NCBI GenBank assembly: GCA_045538755.1
Contig: JAZQEC010000017.1
Coordinates: forward strand, 1 to 34,775
Direction of reading: 5' to 3'
Source: UBA1738 sp045538755
GTDB lineage: Bacteria > Bacillota > Clostridia > UBA1381
Length of the DNA stretch: 34,775 bases
Below are positions 23,250 through 32,800 of this stretch, in pieces (the first letter of the stretch is position 1; each line of letters starts with the position of its first letter). Made by a program: the position numbers and the translations under genes. The notes beneath the pieces are model-generated. The model searched no databases. It was not told the origin of the DNA and saw only the letters and a program-made list of their open reading frames with translations.

Positions 23250-23278
23250 TTGAATTTTTTGTCGGGATATGATATAAT
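23250..23278 (+). promoter_or_regulatory. Promoter of the defence operon
   Basis: TTGAAT (23250-23255), a 17-base spacer and TATAAT (23273-23278), with TG at 23270-23271. It is the only clear promoter before the eight-gene operon. Confidence 0.8.
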
Positions 23279-23296
23279 ATATTTTGTCATATTATA
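23273..23296 (+). promoter_or_regulatory. Possible operator over the -10
   Basis: TATAATAT and ATATTATA form an 8-bp inverted repeat with an 8-base spacer, covering the -10 and start site. It is a candidate site for the Cro-like protein encoded next. Being A/T only, it could be chance. Confidence 0.45.
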
Positions 23297-23317
23297 AATT
23301 TAAAAGAGGTGTATAAA

Positions 23318-23527
23318 ATGGCAGCTTCATACAAAAAGCTTTGGAAACTTTTAATTGACAAGGATATGAAGAAAAAGGACCTTATTGAAAAAGCAGAAGT
23401 AAGCAAATATACAATCAGAAAGCTCACAAGAGGTGAGAATGTTACCACCGATGTACTCATAAGAATCTGCAAGGTTTTAGAGTGTGATATCGGTGATATT
23501 ATGGAGATTGTAGATATCGAAAAATAA
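23318..23527 (+). CDS. Cro/C1-type helix-turn-helix regulator
   Basis: The 69-residue protein is almost entirely one XRE domain: KKKDLIEKAEVSKYTIRKL as the helix-turn-helix and LIRICKVLECDIGDIMEIV as its closing helices. It resembles YozG-like small regulators. ATG at 23318 is chosen over the GTG nine bases earlier because the AGAGGTG ribosome site lies there. As first gene after the operon promoter, with an inverted repeat over the -10, it probably controls the defence genes, as C proteins do for restriction systems. Confidence 0.85.
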   Translation: MAASYKKLWKLLIDKDMKKKDLIEKAEVSKYTIRKLTRGENVTTDVLIRICKVLECDIGDIMEIVDIEK

Positions 23528-23579
23528 TGTACGGTATTTGGTACACTCAAAATGATAAAATTATGAAAGGATAAGCATT

Positions 23580-26189
23580 ATGGTAAGCACGCCGTTTCAC
23601 GCATACTACACAGCACGAATATTAGACAGCTTGCAGGATGATGATAAGTTCATGCCGGCTTTTGCCTCATCAGACATAAAAGTGTATCCATATCAGGTGG
23701 GTGCAGCGCTCTTTGCAACACGTTCACCGTATAGCAAGGGTGTTGTTCTGATGGATGAAAGCGGACTTGGAAAGTCAACTGAAGCTATGCTTGTGGTAAC
23801 ACAGAAATGGTATGAAGGAAAAACCAGAATCCTTATTGTTGTACCAAATGCAGATTTGTTAGTTCAGTGGGAAAAGCTTATTGAAAACAAATACAGCATT
23901 CCATACATAACAATATCGAATAATGAACAACTGCAAACTGCAGGATGTACTTTTGACCAGGATGCGGTAATTCTGACCACATTTGATTTTGCATCGCAAA
24001 ACAGCGAATTGGTTGGAAAGATTATTTGGGACCTTACTGTTTTTGAAGAAGCAAGTCTTCTTTCATCAGTGCATAAGGAAGATAATAAGCAGGCAAGAAT
24101 ATTAAAGAAAATTGCTGAAGGCTCCTTCAAATTGCTTTTAACAGGAACGCCTATTGAAAAGAACATTCTTGATTTGTATGGGCTTATGTATTTTATCGAT
24201 GAAACAATACTTCCAAGCGAACAGGAGTATATGTCAAAGTATTTCAGAAAGCCTGAAAACTATCCGGAGCTTGCGCAACTTGTAAGCAAATATTGTTTCA
24301 GAACTTTAAGAAGTCAGGCAAAACAATACGCGAAAATTCCTGAAAGAATTGTTATCACATGTGAGTTTGAGCAATCACCGGAAGAGCAGAAATTGTATGA
24401 CCTGATAAAAACATATATTGATAAACCAATTAAAATAGCATTCCCTGAAATGAGTCCTTATGATTTAGCACTTATGCTTTTTAACCTGCAAGGCTCATCA
24501 ACATTGGCTATTGTTAAAGCAATAGAGGGTATAATTAAAAGACTTGAGAAAACGGACGGTGCAGAAGATGAGATAAATGAATTCAAGGAAATGCTTCTTG
24601 CGGCCGAGAATATAAAAATTGACACAAAGCTGAAACTGTTTATGGCTTCCCTTGAGAGCGTGTTTAAGCTCCTTAAAAAAGCGGGAGCAAACAGAAAAGC
24701 AGTAATCTTTACAGAGAGCCGTGAAACGCAAAACTATCTTGAAGAGAACCTGAAGGATTTATATAAGATAAGCATTTATAACGGTTCCAAAGATTACAGA
24801 GCAATTGATAATTTCAAATCAGACTGTGAACTGATTATTTCAACAGATCAGGGTGCAAGAGGTTTTAATTTTGAAGAATCCTCCTTAGTGATTAATTACG
24901 ACCTCTTGTACAATACCCTGAAAATGGAACAGAGAATTGACAGATGCCACAGACTTAATCAACAGAACGATGTTATTGTTTTGAACTTCTTGAATAAGAG
25001 CAATATGGCAGATATAAGAAAACTTGAGCTTGTAAATAAAAGAATGCTTGTTGCAGATGGTGTTTTTGGTATGTCGGATGCAATCCTTGGAGGATTTACC
25101 GATGACCTCAAGAAAACAATAAAAGACCTGCAGGTAAGAACGCAAGCGCAGATTCAAACAGAGCACGAGGAAACACTTAAATTTTTTGAAGAGGAAAACC
25201 GCAGGGATGTGGAATCAGCAGAACAGGTTCTCTTTACAACCTTTACAAAAGAACTTGCAAAGAAGGTAAAGATTACACCTAAATACGCCGATGAAAAATC
25301 AGAGAAAATAAACAATGATTTGTGGTCGTTGGTAAAATACTATTTTAATGGATACAACGAAAGAAATGACGATTGCCGTTTCATTGTAAATGATGAGGAC
25401 AGAACTGTTAAAGCAACAGATTATTCTGAACTGCCTTTCTTGTTTTATTATTGGTCCGGAGGGCAGAATAAGAGATATAAAGCACTTAAAGAATTTAAAA
25501 AGATAACTCTTTTAACTCCGCTTGCAAAAGGTATCGTCCATAATATCGAATGCACCGATGAAGGTAAATTAACAGTGGATGCAGAAATAGAACCATGTAA
25601 GATTGCGCTATACACTGTCGATATTATAGCCGGAAGACAACATACCGGCAAGGTGTTTACACTTCTGTGCGGAGTGACAGAAAGCGGACAACACCTGACA
25701 AATGATGAATGTCTTAAAATTCTTGAATATCCCGTTGTGGACTTTGAAGAAATAGGCAGAAGCCATGCGGCGTGGCTTAAAACTCCAAAAGCATCAATTA
25801 TGGACAGACTGATACCGCTTGATGAACTGATACAAAAAAGTGTTGAAGATAACTCATCAGCTCAGGCAGAGGAAGTTGAAAGAATCAAACAGCGTGCATC
25901 CGTCAATAAAAATTCTCTTGAACATACATTAGGTGATTTGAAAAGCGCAGTTGCAGAGATAGAAAAGAAACTTGCAGCGCAGTCTTCTGACAGAATGACT
26001 AAACTGATGCTTGAGCGAAAGCTTGGTGAGGCAAAAAATAATCTTATGAGCAAAGAAGAAAGTATTTACTTTGATGCTATGAGAATTGACCTTGCATGTG
26101 AAGAAAGTATAAAAGAATTTTTAGAAAAAGAAAAAATAACAGGCAGATTACAAAAGCATTTTGAACTACAGGTTACAGGAAGGAGATAG
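23580..26189 (+). CDS. SNF2-like DEAD/DEAH-type helicase with altered motif II
   Basis: This 869-residue SF2 helicase/translocase has Walker A at 60-67 (ESGLGKST), motif III LLLTGTPIEKN (186-196) and, in the second RecA domain, STDQGARGFNFE and QRIDRCHRLNQ (motif VI). Motif II, normally DEAH or DEAQ after the beta strand, reads EEAS (VFEEASLL, about 154-161), so the Walker B Asp is Glu. The C-terminal third contains a predicted coiled coil (about 760-830). Such proteins move along DNA in defence systems. AAAGGA precedes the ATG and the gene ends 3 bases before fic. Whether ATP hydrolysis is retained is open. Confidence 0.85.
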   Translation: MVSTPFHAYYTARILDSLQDDDKFMPAFASSDIKVYPYQVGAALFATRSPYSKGVVLMDESGLGKSTEAMLVVTQKWYEGKTRILIVVPNADLLVQWEKLIENKYSIPYITISNNEQLQTAGCTFDQDAVILTTFDFASQNSELVGKIIWDLTVFEEASLLSSVHKEDNKQARILKKIAEGSFKLLLTGTPIEKNILDLYGLMYFIDETILPSEQEYMSKYFRKPENYPELAQLVSKYCFRTLRSQAKQYAKIPERIVITCEFEQSPEEQKLYDLIKTYIDKPIKIAFPEMSPYDLALMLFNLQGSSTLAIVKAIEGIIKRLEKTDGAEDEINEFKEMLLAAENIKIDTKLKLFMASLESVFKLLKKAGANRKAVIFTESRETQNYLEENLKDLYKISIYNGSKDYRAIDNFKSDCELIISTDQGARGFNFEESSLVINYDLLYNTLKMEQRIDRCHRLNQQNDVIVLNFLNKSNMADIRKLELVNKRMLVADGVFGMSDAILGGFTDDLKKTIKDLQVRTQAQIQTEHEETLKFFEEENRRDVESAEQVLFTTFTKELAKKVKITPKYADEKSEKINNDLWSLVKYYFNGYNERNDDCRFIVNDEDRTVKATDYSELPFLFYYWSGGQNKRYKALKEFKKITLLTPLAKGIVHNIECTDEGKLTVDAEIEPCKIALYTVDIIAGRQHTGKVFTLLCGVTESGQHLTNDECLKILEYPVVDFEEIGRSHAAWLKTPKASIMDRLIPLDELIQKSVEDNSSAQAEEVERIKQRASVNKNSLEHTLGDLKSAVAEIEKKLAAQSSDRMTKLMLERKLGEAKNNLMSKEESIYFDAMRIDLACEESIKEFLEKEKITGRLQKHFELQVTGRR

Positions 26190-26192
26190 TGT

Positions 26193-27296
26193 ATGTATCA
26201 GGATCCTTTTAAAGAATATATAAAGCAGTCTGAACCCAATAAAAGAGAAAAAGGCTATGCATGGAGCACGGCCATTGGTCTTCAGGCTGTTGACGGTCTT
26301 GAACCGTCAGAGCATCTTGTAAAAACAGCCATTGAAAATATAGAAGGCTATATCACAATGGAAGACGCTGAAAAGCGAATAAACAGTTACTACAAAACTA
26401 TCGAAAATAGAAATGTGGATGACAGAACAGAAGAAGCTGATAAAGTATCTGTTAGAATTGCATCTATTCTTTCTGAAAAGGCATTTACATTCTCGCCAAG
26501 CGAATATATCGGTATTCATAAAAAACTCTTTATTGGAATCTATAAGCACGCGGGTAAAATCCGTGATTATAACATCACGAAAGAAGAATGGGTGCTTGAC
26601 GGCGAAACAGTGATGTACGGTAATGCATCAGAACTTCGTCAGACTCTTGAATATGATTTTGAGCAGGAAAAAAAGTTCAGCTACAAAGGACTTAATCAGG
26701 ATGAGATAATCGAGCATCTTGCGTTCTTTATTTCAAGACTTTGGCAGATTCACATTTTCGGTGAGGGAAACACAAGAGCAACAGCTGTTTTCTTTATCAA
26801 ATATTTAAGGTCATTGGGATATGATGCCACAAATGACATATTTGCAGAAAATTCCTGGTACTTCAGAAATGCACTGGTGAGAGCTAATTATACAAATCTT
26901 AAAAAGAACATTCACGAAACAACGGTTTATCTTGAAAAGTTTTTAAGAAACTTACTTTTAGGAGAAAAGAACGAGCTTAAAAACCGATATTTGCATGTTA
27001 GCGGAGCTTTTGATAAAGAAAAACCGATAATTGAAACCGAAAAACCGTCAATTGATAAAGAAAAACCGATAATTGACCTGATAAACAAGTTAAGCTACAC
27101 AGAACATACAAAACAAAACATTCTTACAGTATATAGAAAACTGAAAGATTGTGAGATTTTCGGCAGAGGTGACATATGTAAAGCCACCGATCTTGGCATG
27201 ACTGCAGCAGGAGATTTATTGCATAAACTGATTTATGCTGAAATGATTTCTCCGGTCACAGGCCATGGAAAAGGTAAATACAAGTTCATTATATGA
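26193..27296 (+). CDS. Fic family protein, probable AMP transferase
   Basis: The 367-residue protein has the Fic core motif at 187-198, HIFGEGNTRATA. The catalytic His, the Glu, the GN anion hole and the first Arg are kept, but the usual second Arg (HxFxxGNxRxxR) is Ala. Conserved HAGKIRDYNITKEEWVLDG and an upstream IHKKLFIGIY support the fold. A linker (276-294) holds three EKP(I/S)I repeats, encoded by a 21-bp tandem repeat, and the C-terminus is a likely winged helix. I did not identify an inhibitory S/TxxxE/N helix. AAGGAGAT precedes the ATG, and the gene sits between the helicase and the methyltransferase. Fic enzymes usually attach AMP to proteins; the target here is unknown. Confidence 0.85.
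   Translation: MYQDPFKEYIKQSEPNKREKGYAWSTAIGLQAVDGLEPSEHLVKTAIENIEGYITMEDAEKRINSYYKTIENRNVDDRTEEADKVSVRIASILSEKAFTFSPSEYIGIHKKLFIGIYKHAGKIRDYNITKEEWVLDGETVMYGNASELRQTLEYDFEQEKKFSYKGLNQDEIIEHLAFFISRLWQIHIFGEGNTRATAVFFIKYLRSLGYDATNDIFAENSWYFRNALVRANYTNLKKNIHETTVYLEKFLRNLLLGEKNELKNRYLHVSGAFDKEKPIIETEKPSIDKEKPIIDLINKLSYTEHTKQNILTVYRKLKDCEIFGRGDICKATDLGMTAAGDLLHKLIYAEMISPVTGHGKGKYKFII
27018..27074 (+). repeat. 21-bp tandem repeat in the fic linker
   Basis: Three copies of a unit beginning GAAAAACCG start at 27018, 27039 and 27060. The period keeps the frame, so copy-number change would alter linker length without breaking the protein. Confidence 0.75.
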
Positions 27297-27315
27297 ATAG
27301 AGAGGAAAATGAGTC

Positions 27316-29238
27316 ATGGAATTAAATAAAATAGATGGTATGTCAATGAACATTGAACAGACAGAAATGGAGAAATTAAAATCTGTATTCCCTCAATGCT
27401 TTGCAGAGGGTAAGCTTGATATAGACAAGCTCCTTGGTCTTTGCGGGGAATACATTGATAACGACTTTGAAAAGTATAAGTTTGAATGGAAGGGCAAGAT
27501 GGATTCCTTAAAGCTTGCTCAGAAGCGTTCAACAGGTACACTTCGTCCATGCAAGGCGGAAAGTGTAAACTTTGGTGAAACACAGAATCTCTATATTGAA
27601 GGCGATAACCTCGAAGTATTAAAGCTTCTCCAGACTGCATACTACAATAAAATTAAAATGATTTACATAGATCCTCCGTACAACACAGGTAACGATTTTG
27701 TATATGAGGATGATTTTGCCGATCCTATGGCTCGATATAAAGAAGTAACCGCACAGACAACAAAATCAAATCCTGAAACAATGGGTAGATACCATACTAA
27801 TTGGCTCAATATGATGTATCCGAGATTAAGATTAGCAAGTAACCTCCTTACAGATGATGGTGTAATTTTTATCAGTATTGATAATAATGAAGTTTTCAAT
27901 TTGAAAAAAATATGTGATGAAGTTTTTGGTGAAGAAAATTTCATTAACTGTGTTTCTGTTGCATCTAATCCGCGTGGAAGACAGTCAGATACATTTATTG
28001 CATCAGTAAATGATTATCTATTGGTATATGCAAAAGACAATATGGAATGTCGTTTAAATGGTGCTCCGCTTACGGATGCACAAAAGGCAGAATATAAATT
28101 TGTTGATGAATTAGGTAAGAATTATAGGTTATTAGGTTTGAGACAGCGAGGAGTTGCATCAAGAAGAATAGATCGTCCTGAAATGTATTTTCCAATCTAT
28201 GTGGATAAGGATACAAAAGAACTAAGTTTAGAGGACAACGGCAATTCCTATTCGGTTGTTCCACGTAAATCTGATGGTACAGATGGAAGATGGATGTGGG
28301 GAAAAGAAAAATGTAAGAAGGATATTCATCTTTTAGTTCCAAAACTTATTGAGACACGAAATGAATATGACATCTTTGTTAAAGACTATCTTGACAGAGA
28401 TGGAGAAGAAAGAACAAGGAAATTCACATCTATTTGGGATAACAAACTTTATAATAATCAGAATGGTACACAAGAAGTTAAGAAAATTCTTGATGGGGAT
28501 TATATGTCGTATCCAAAGTCAAGACATTTAATTACAGATATTTGTAGAATGGGTAGTTCAAAAGACTGCATTATTATAGATTTCTTTTCTGGCTCTGCAA
28601 CCTTGGCACATTCTGTTTTTGAATTGAATGCTGAAGATGGAGGAAATAGACGCTTCATTTGTGTACAGTTACCTGAAGTTTTTGAGGAAAAGACAGAAGC
28701 TTATAAAGATGGCTATAAAAACATCTGTGAAATAGGTAAAGAACGTATTCGTAGAGCAGGTAAGAAAATCCTTGAAGAAAATGCACAGGCACAGCTTGGT
28801 GATGAAGAAAAGAAACCTCTTGATATTGGATTCAAAGTATTCAAGCTTGATACATCAAACCTTAAAACATGGGACGGAACACCTATAGAAGACAGGCAGA
28901 TTGATATATTCTATGAAAGACTTAATTCTATGATTGATACTGTTAAGGATGACAGAACAGATATGGATGTTGTCTATGAAGTTATGCTTAAGATGGGTAT
29001 TCCGCTTGATGTAGAAGTTCAGTATATGGAAATAGGCGATAAGATTGCGTATATCGTTGGCGACTTTATCCTTATGATTTGTCTTGCAAAGAATATTACT
29101 GCAGAGGATATCGAAAATATTGCACAGTATGCTCCTGCAAAAATTATTTGTGCCGAAGCAGGCTTTGCAGATGATTCTGCACTTTCAAACGCTCATTATA
29201 TCTTAAAAGACAGAGCGATTGAATTAAAACTTGTGTAA
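27316..29238 (+). CDS. Type III restriction-modification DNA methyltransferase (Mod)
   Basis: The 640-residue methyltransferase is of the beta class: catalytic DPPYNTG (119-125) comes before the AdoMet motif DFFSGSATLA (422-431). DPPY points to N6-adenine (or N4-cytosine) methylation, and length and arrangement match type III Mod, which also recognises the site. The region between the motifs holds the probable target recognition domain (about 200-400). AGAGGA lies ten bases before the ATG. The partner Res subunit is separated from it by a lipoprotein gene. No simple-sequence tract that could cause phase variation is visible. Confidence 0.92.
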   Translation: MELNKIDGMSMNIEQTEMEKLKSVFPQCFAEGKLDIDKLLGLCGEYIDNDFEKYKFEWKGKMDSLKLAQKRSTGTLRPCKAESVNFGETQNLYIEGDNLEVLKLLQTAYYNKIKMIYIDPPYNTGNDFVYEDDFADPMARYKEVTAQTTKSNPETMGRYHTNWLNMMYPRLRLASNLLTDDGVIFISIDNNEVFNLKKICDEVFGEENFINCVSVASNPRGRQSDTFIASVNDYLLVYAKDNMECRLNGAPLTDAQKAEYKFVDELGKNYRLLGLRQRGVASRRIDRPEMYFPIYVDKDTKELSLEDNGNSYSVVPRKSDGTDGRWMWGKEKCKKDIHLLVPKLIETRNEYDIFVKDYLDRDGEERTRKFTSIWDNKLYNNQNGTQEVKKILDGDYMSYPKSRHLITDICRMGSSKDCIIIDFFSGSATLAHSVFELNAEDGGNRRFICVQLPEVFEEKTEAYKDGYKNICEIGKERIRRAGKKILEENAQAQLGDEEKKPLDIGFKVFKLDTSNLKTWDGTPIEDRQIDIFYERLNSMIDTVKDDRTDMDVVYEVMLKMGIPLDVEVQYMEIGDKIAYIVGDFILMICLAKNITAEDIENIAQYAPAKIICAEAGFADDSALSNAHYILKDRAIELKLV

Positions 29239-29256
29239 AGGATAAAGGTGATTAAT

Positions 29257-29814
29257 GTGAAAAAGTTATTGATAATTGCACTGGTAGTGATGATGGTGTT
29301 GTTTACAGGTTGTTCCGCTGATAAAACACCAAAAGTAAATGAGGAGAAACCTGTAACAAGCAATGAAGTTAATGATACAGATAAATTCTTCCCGGAAGAT
29401 AAAATCTTCACAGCACAGCTTTTGTACGAATATATGGTTGAATTTGAAGAGTACCAGGATGAAAATGGTACACAGCAGACATACATATTCGATTTGAGAA
29501 GTGCTGATGAATATGCAAAAGGTCATGTGTACGGAGCTGTCAACCTTTCCAAAGAAGAATGTGCTGACCTCTTTGATAAACTCTACACCGATTGCCATGT
29601 TCTTTTCATCGGTGAAGGTGCAGAGGAGCTTGCAGAGAAATTCCGCGAACTTCACAATGCCGCTTATGCTGTGCAGGGCGGATATGAAGCCATTGAAGCA
29701 GTTGAGGGTATGGATAAGTACATCACTACAAAAGAATTCAAAGTAATTAATATAAGAGAAGTTGACGATGAACCGGTCGAAAGCAAAGCATATAGTAATG
29801 TAGTATCTTGCTGA
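29257..29814 (+). CDS. Rhodanese-like lipoprotein without catalytic cysteine
   Basis: The 185-residue protein begins MKKLLIIALVVMMVLFTGC, a lipoprotein signal with the lipobox Cys19. GTG at 29257 is chosen because AAAGG is suitably spaced; a GTG nine bases upstream is in frame. The rhodanese domain (about 50-150) keeps IFDLRSADEYAKGHVYGAVNL and the VQGGYEAI end. In the active loop, where Cys should sit, the sequence is VLFIGEGAEEL with Ile118. It is therefore probably a binding domain and not a sulfurtransferase. A surface lipoprotein between mod and res, 18 and 15 bases from its neighbours, is unexpected. Confidence 0.8.
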   Translation: MKKLLIIALVVMMVLFTGCSADKTPKVNEEKPVTSNEVNDTDKFFPEDKIFTAQLLYEYMVEFEEYQDENGTQQTYIFDLRSADEYAKGHVYGAVNLSKEECADLFDKLYTDCHVLFIGEGAEELAEKFRELHNAAYAVQGGYEAIEAVEGMDKYITTKEFKVINIREVDDEPVESKAYSNVVSC

Positions 29815-29829
29815 TAAAGGGTGAATTTT

Positions 29830-32800
29830 ATGAAACTTAAATTTAAAAATCAGGAATTCCAGACCGATGCAGCAAGTTCTATTGTGGATTTGTTCAAAGG
29901 TCAGGAAAAACTGCAGTCAACCTTTGAAATTACCAATATTGAATCAACCGACTTGTTTAATCAAAACGAGTTTGGTGTCAGCAATGTTGTTAAGATTTCA
30001 AAAGAAGAGCTGCTTAATAATATGCATGAGATTCAGAGAAAGAATAATCTTCCTCTGACAGACGATATTGTGGACGAAAACGGTGCTCTGCATCTCTCTT
30101 TCAGTGAGGAAATGGAAACGGGTACAGGTAAAACATATGTCTATACAAAGACCATTTTTGAGCTTAATAAAAGATATGGCTTTACAAAGTTTATTATTGT
30201 TGTGCCGTCTGTAGCTATCCGTGAGGGTGTTCACAAATCACTTGAGGTTACAAGAGAGCATTTTGAAAATCAGTATGACAATGTTCCCTGCAGATATTTT
30301 ATATATAACTCAAGCAAATTATCCGACGTGCGTCAGTTTGCAACAAGCAGTAATATTGAAATTATGATTATCAATATTGATGCATTCAAAAAGGCGGAAA
30401 ATATCATCAATCAGGCGCAGGATAAGCTTAACGGCGAAACTGCCATGAAGTATATTCAGGCAACCAATCCGATTGTAATTATTGACGAGCCTCAGAGCGT
30501 TGATAACACAGATAAGGCAAAGGAAGCAATTGCATCATTGAATCCTTCTTGTGTATTAAGATATTCTGCAACACATAGAGAGAAAATAAACCTGATGTAT
30601 CGTTTAACTCCTGTAGATGCTTATCAGATGGGACTTGTAAAACAAATTTGTGTGTCCTCAAATGAGGTTGCAAACGATTTTAATAAGCCGTATGTAAAAT
30701 TACTCTCCGTATCCAACGAAAACGGTTTTAAGGCTAAAATTGAGCTTGATGTTGAAGCTAAAGACGGAACTGTATCGAGAAAAAACATTACAGTTAAACC
30801 AAATGATGATTTATACCTCGTTTCAGGCGAAAGAGAACTTTATGACGGATATACCATTGCCGGCATAGATTGTACTCCCGGTTTTGAGTGTATTGAATTT
30901 TCAAATACAGAGGTTGTAATGCTCGGTAAATCTATCGGGAGCATTGACGAAAATATTATCAAAGAAGCACAGATTAAGAGAACTATCAAAGCACACCTTG
31001 ATAAAGAACTTCGTTTCAGAGAAAAAGGAATTAAGGTGCTCTCTCTGTTCTTCATTGACGAAGTTAAAAAATACAGAACTCCTGACGGTGAAAAAGGCAT
31101 CTATGCACAGATGTTTGAAAGATGCTATACAGAGCTTATCAATTCACCGAAATATGAGTCATTAAAAGAACAGTTCCTGGCAGATGTAACCACCATTCAT
31201 AACGGTTATTTCTCTCAGGATAAAAAAGGTGTATTCAAAGATACCAAAGGCGATACAACCGCCGACTATGATACATACAACACCATTATGAAAGACAAGG
31301 AATGGTTACTCAGCTATGATTGTCCGCTTCGCTTTATCTTCTCTCACTCTGCTCTTAAAGAGGGTTGGGATAATCCGAATGTCTTTCAGATTTGTACCCT
31401 TATCGACCAAAAGAATACCTTTACCTGCAGACAAAAGGTTGGTAGAGGTTTAAGACTTTGTGTTGACCAAACGGGCGAAAGAATTGAAGATAAGAATATC
31501 AACATTCTTCATGTAATGGCAAACGAAAGCTTTGCTGAATTTGCAGAAACTCTGCAAAAAGAAATCGAAACAGAAACCGGAGTTAAGTTCGGCACACTTC
31601 AAATTAGCTTGTTCAGCGGTCTTACATATACAGAAACTAAAACTGTTGAAAAGACTATTACCAAAGAGCAGGCACAGACAGTTGTTGAAGCATTAAAGAC
31701 AAGTGGAGCCGTAACAAGTGACGGTAAAGTTGATGTTCAGAAAGCTACAACAGAAGTTATCGTACCTAAAGAACTTGAAGCCGTTAAGTCAGAAGTTATT
31801 AAGGTTATCGAAAAGAGCGAAACTGTTGATGTTGAAGAAATCGCAGGAACATCTTATACCGAAGAAGTTGAAGAAGAAAAGACAGTTACCTATGACGATG
31901 CAAAGGAACTGATAACACACTTTGAAGATAAAGGCTATGTATCAAAATCAGGAAAGATTAAAGATACAATGAAAGAAGCTCTCTTAAACGGAACTCTTGA
32001 CCTTCCGAAGAAATTTGAAGCAGCAAGAGAAAGACTTGAAAGCATCGTTAAGAAAGCCGACAACAGAGTTCCTATCCGTGACGATTCTAAAGAGGTTATT
32101 GTCCGTCTTAACAAGCAGGTAATGCTTTCCCCTGAGTTTATGGAATTATGGGGTAAAATCAAGCAGAAAACCGCTTACAGAGTGGTTATTGATACACCAA
32201 AGCTTGTTGAGAACTGTGTAAAGGAATTAAAGGCTATGCCGCAAATTCCAAAAGCAAGACTTATTTCTAAAACTGCTGATATTGATATTCAGAACGCAGG
32301 TGTCAACTATGTTGAAACAGAGTTCAGAACAACCGACTTGGAAGATACATATACATCACTTCCTTATATTCTCGGTATTATCAGCGAAGAAACTCTGATT
32401 AAGAAATCAACTGTTGCTGAAATCATTATGAAAAGCGGCAGAGCACAAGACTTCTTAAACAATCCGCAGAGCTTTATGGAACAATGCCTGAAGATTATCA
32501 AAAACAACCGCCATGCACTTGCGATAGACGGAATTAAATATGTGAAGCTTGACGGAAAAGAATACTATGCACAAGAAATCTTTGATTCAAGTGAGCTTGT
32601 AGCAAACCTTGATAAGAACGCAGTTAAGGTTGAACATAGTGTTTATGACCACATTATCTATGACAGTTCAACTGTTGAAAAGCCTTTTGCACTTGCACTT
32701 GACAACGATCCTGATGTAAAGATGTTCTTCAAAATTCCTGACAGATTCAAAATTGACACACCAATCGGAACATATAACCCGGATTGGGCGGTACTTTGGG

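Noticed and set aside
29500..29700. Active rhodanese sulfurtransferase
   Set aside because: The catalytic Cys is replaced by Ile in the active loop, so only a rhodanese-like fold is claimed.
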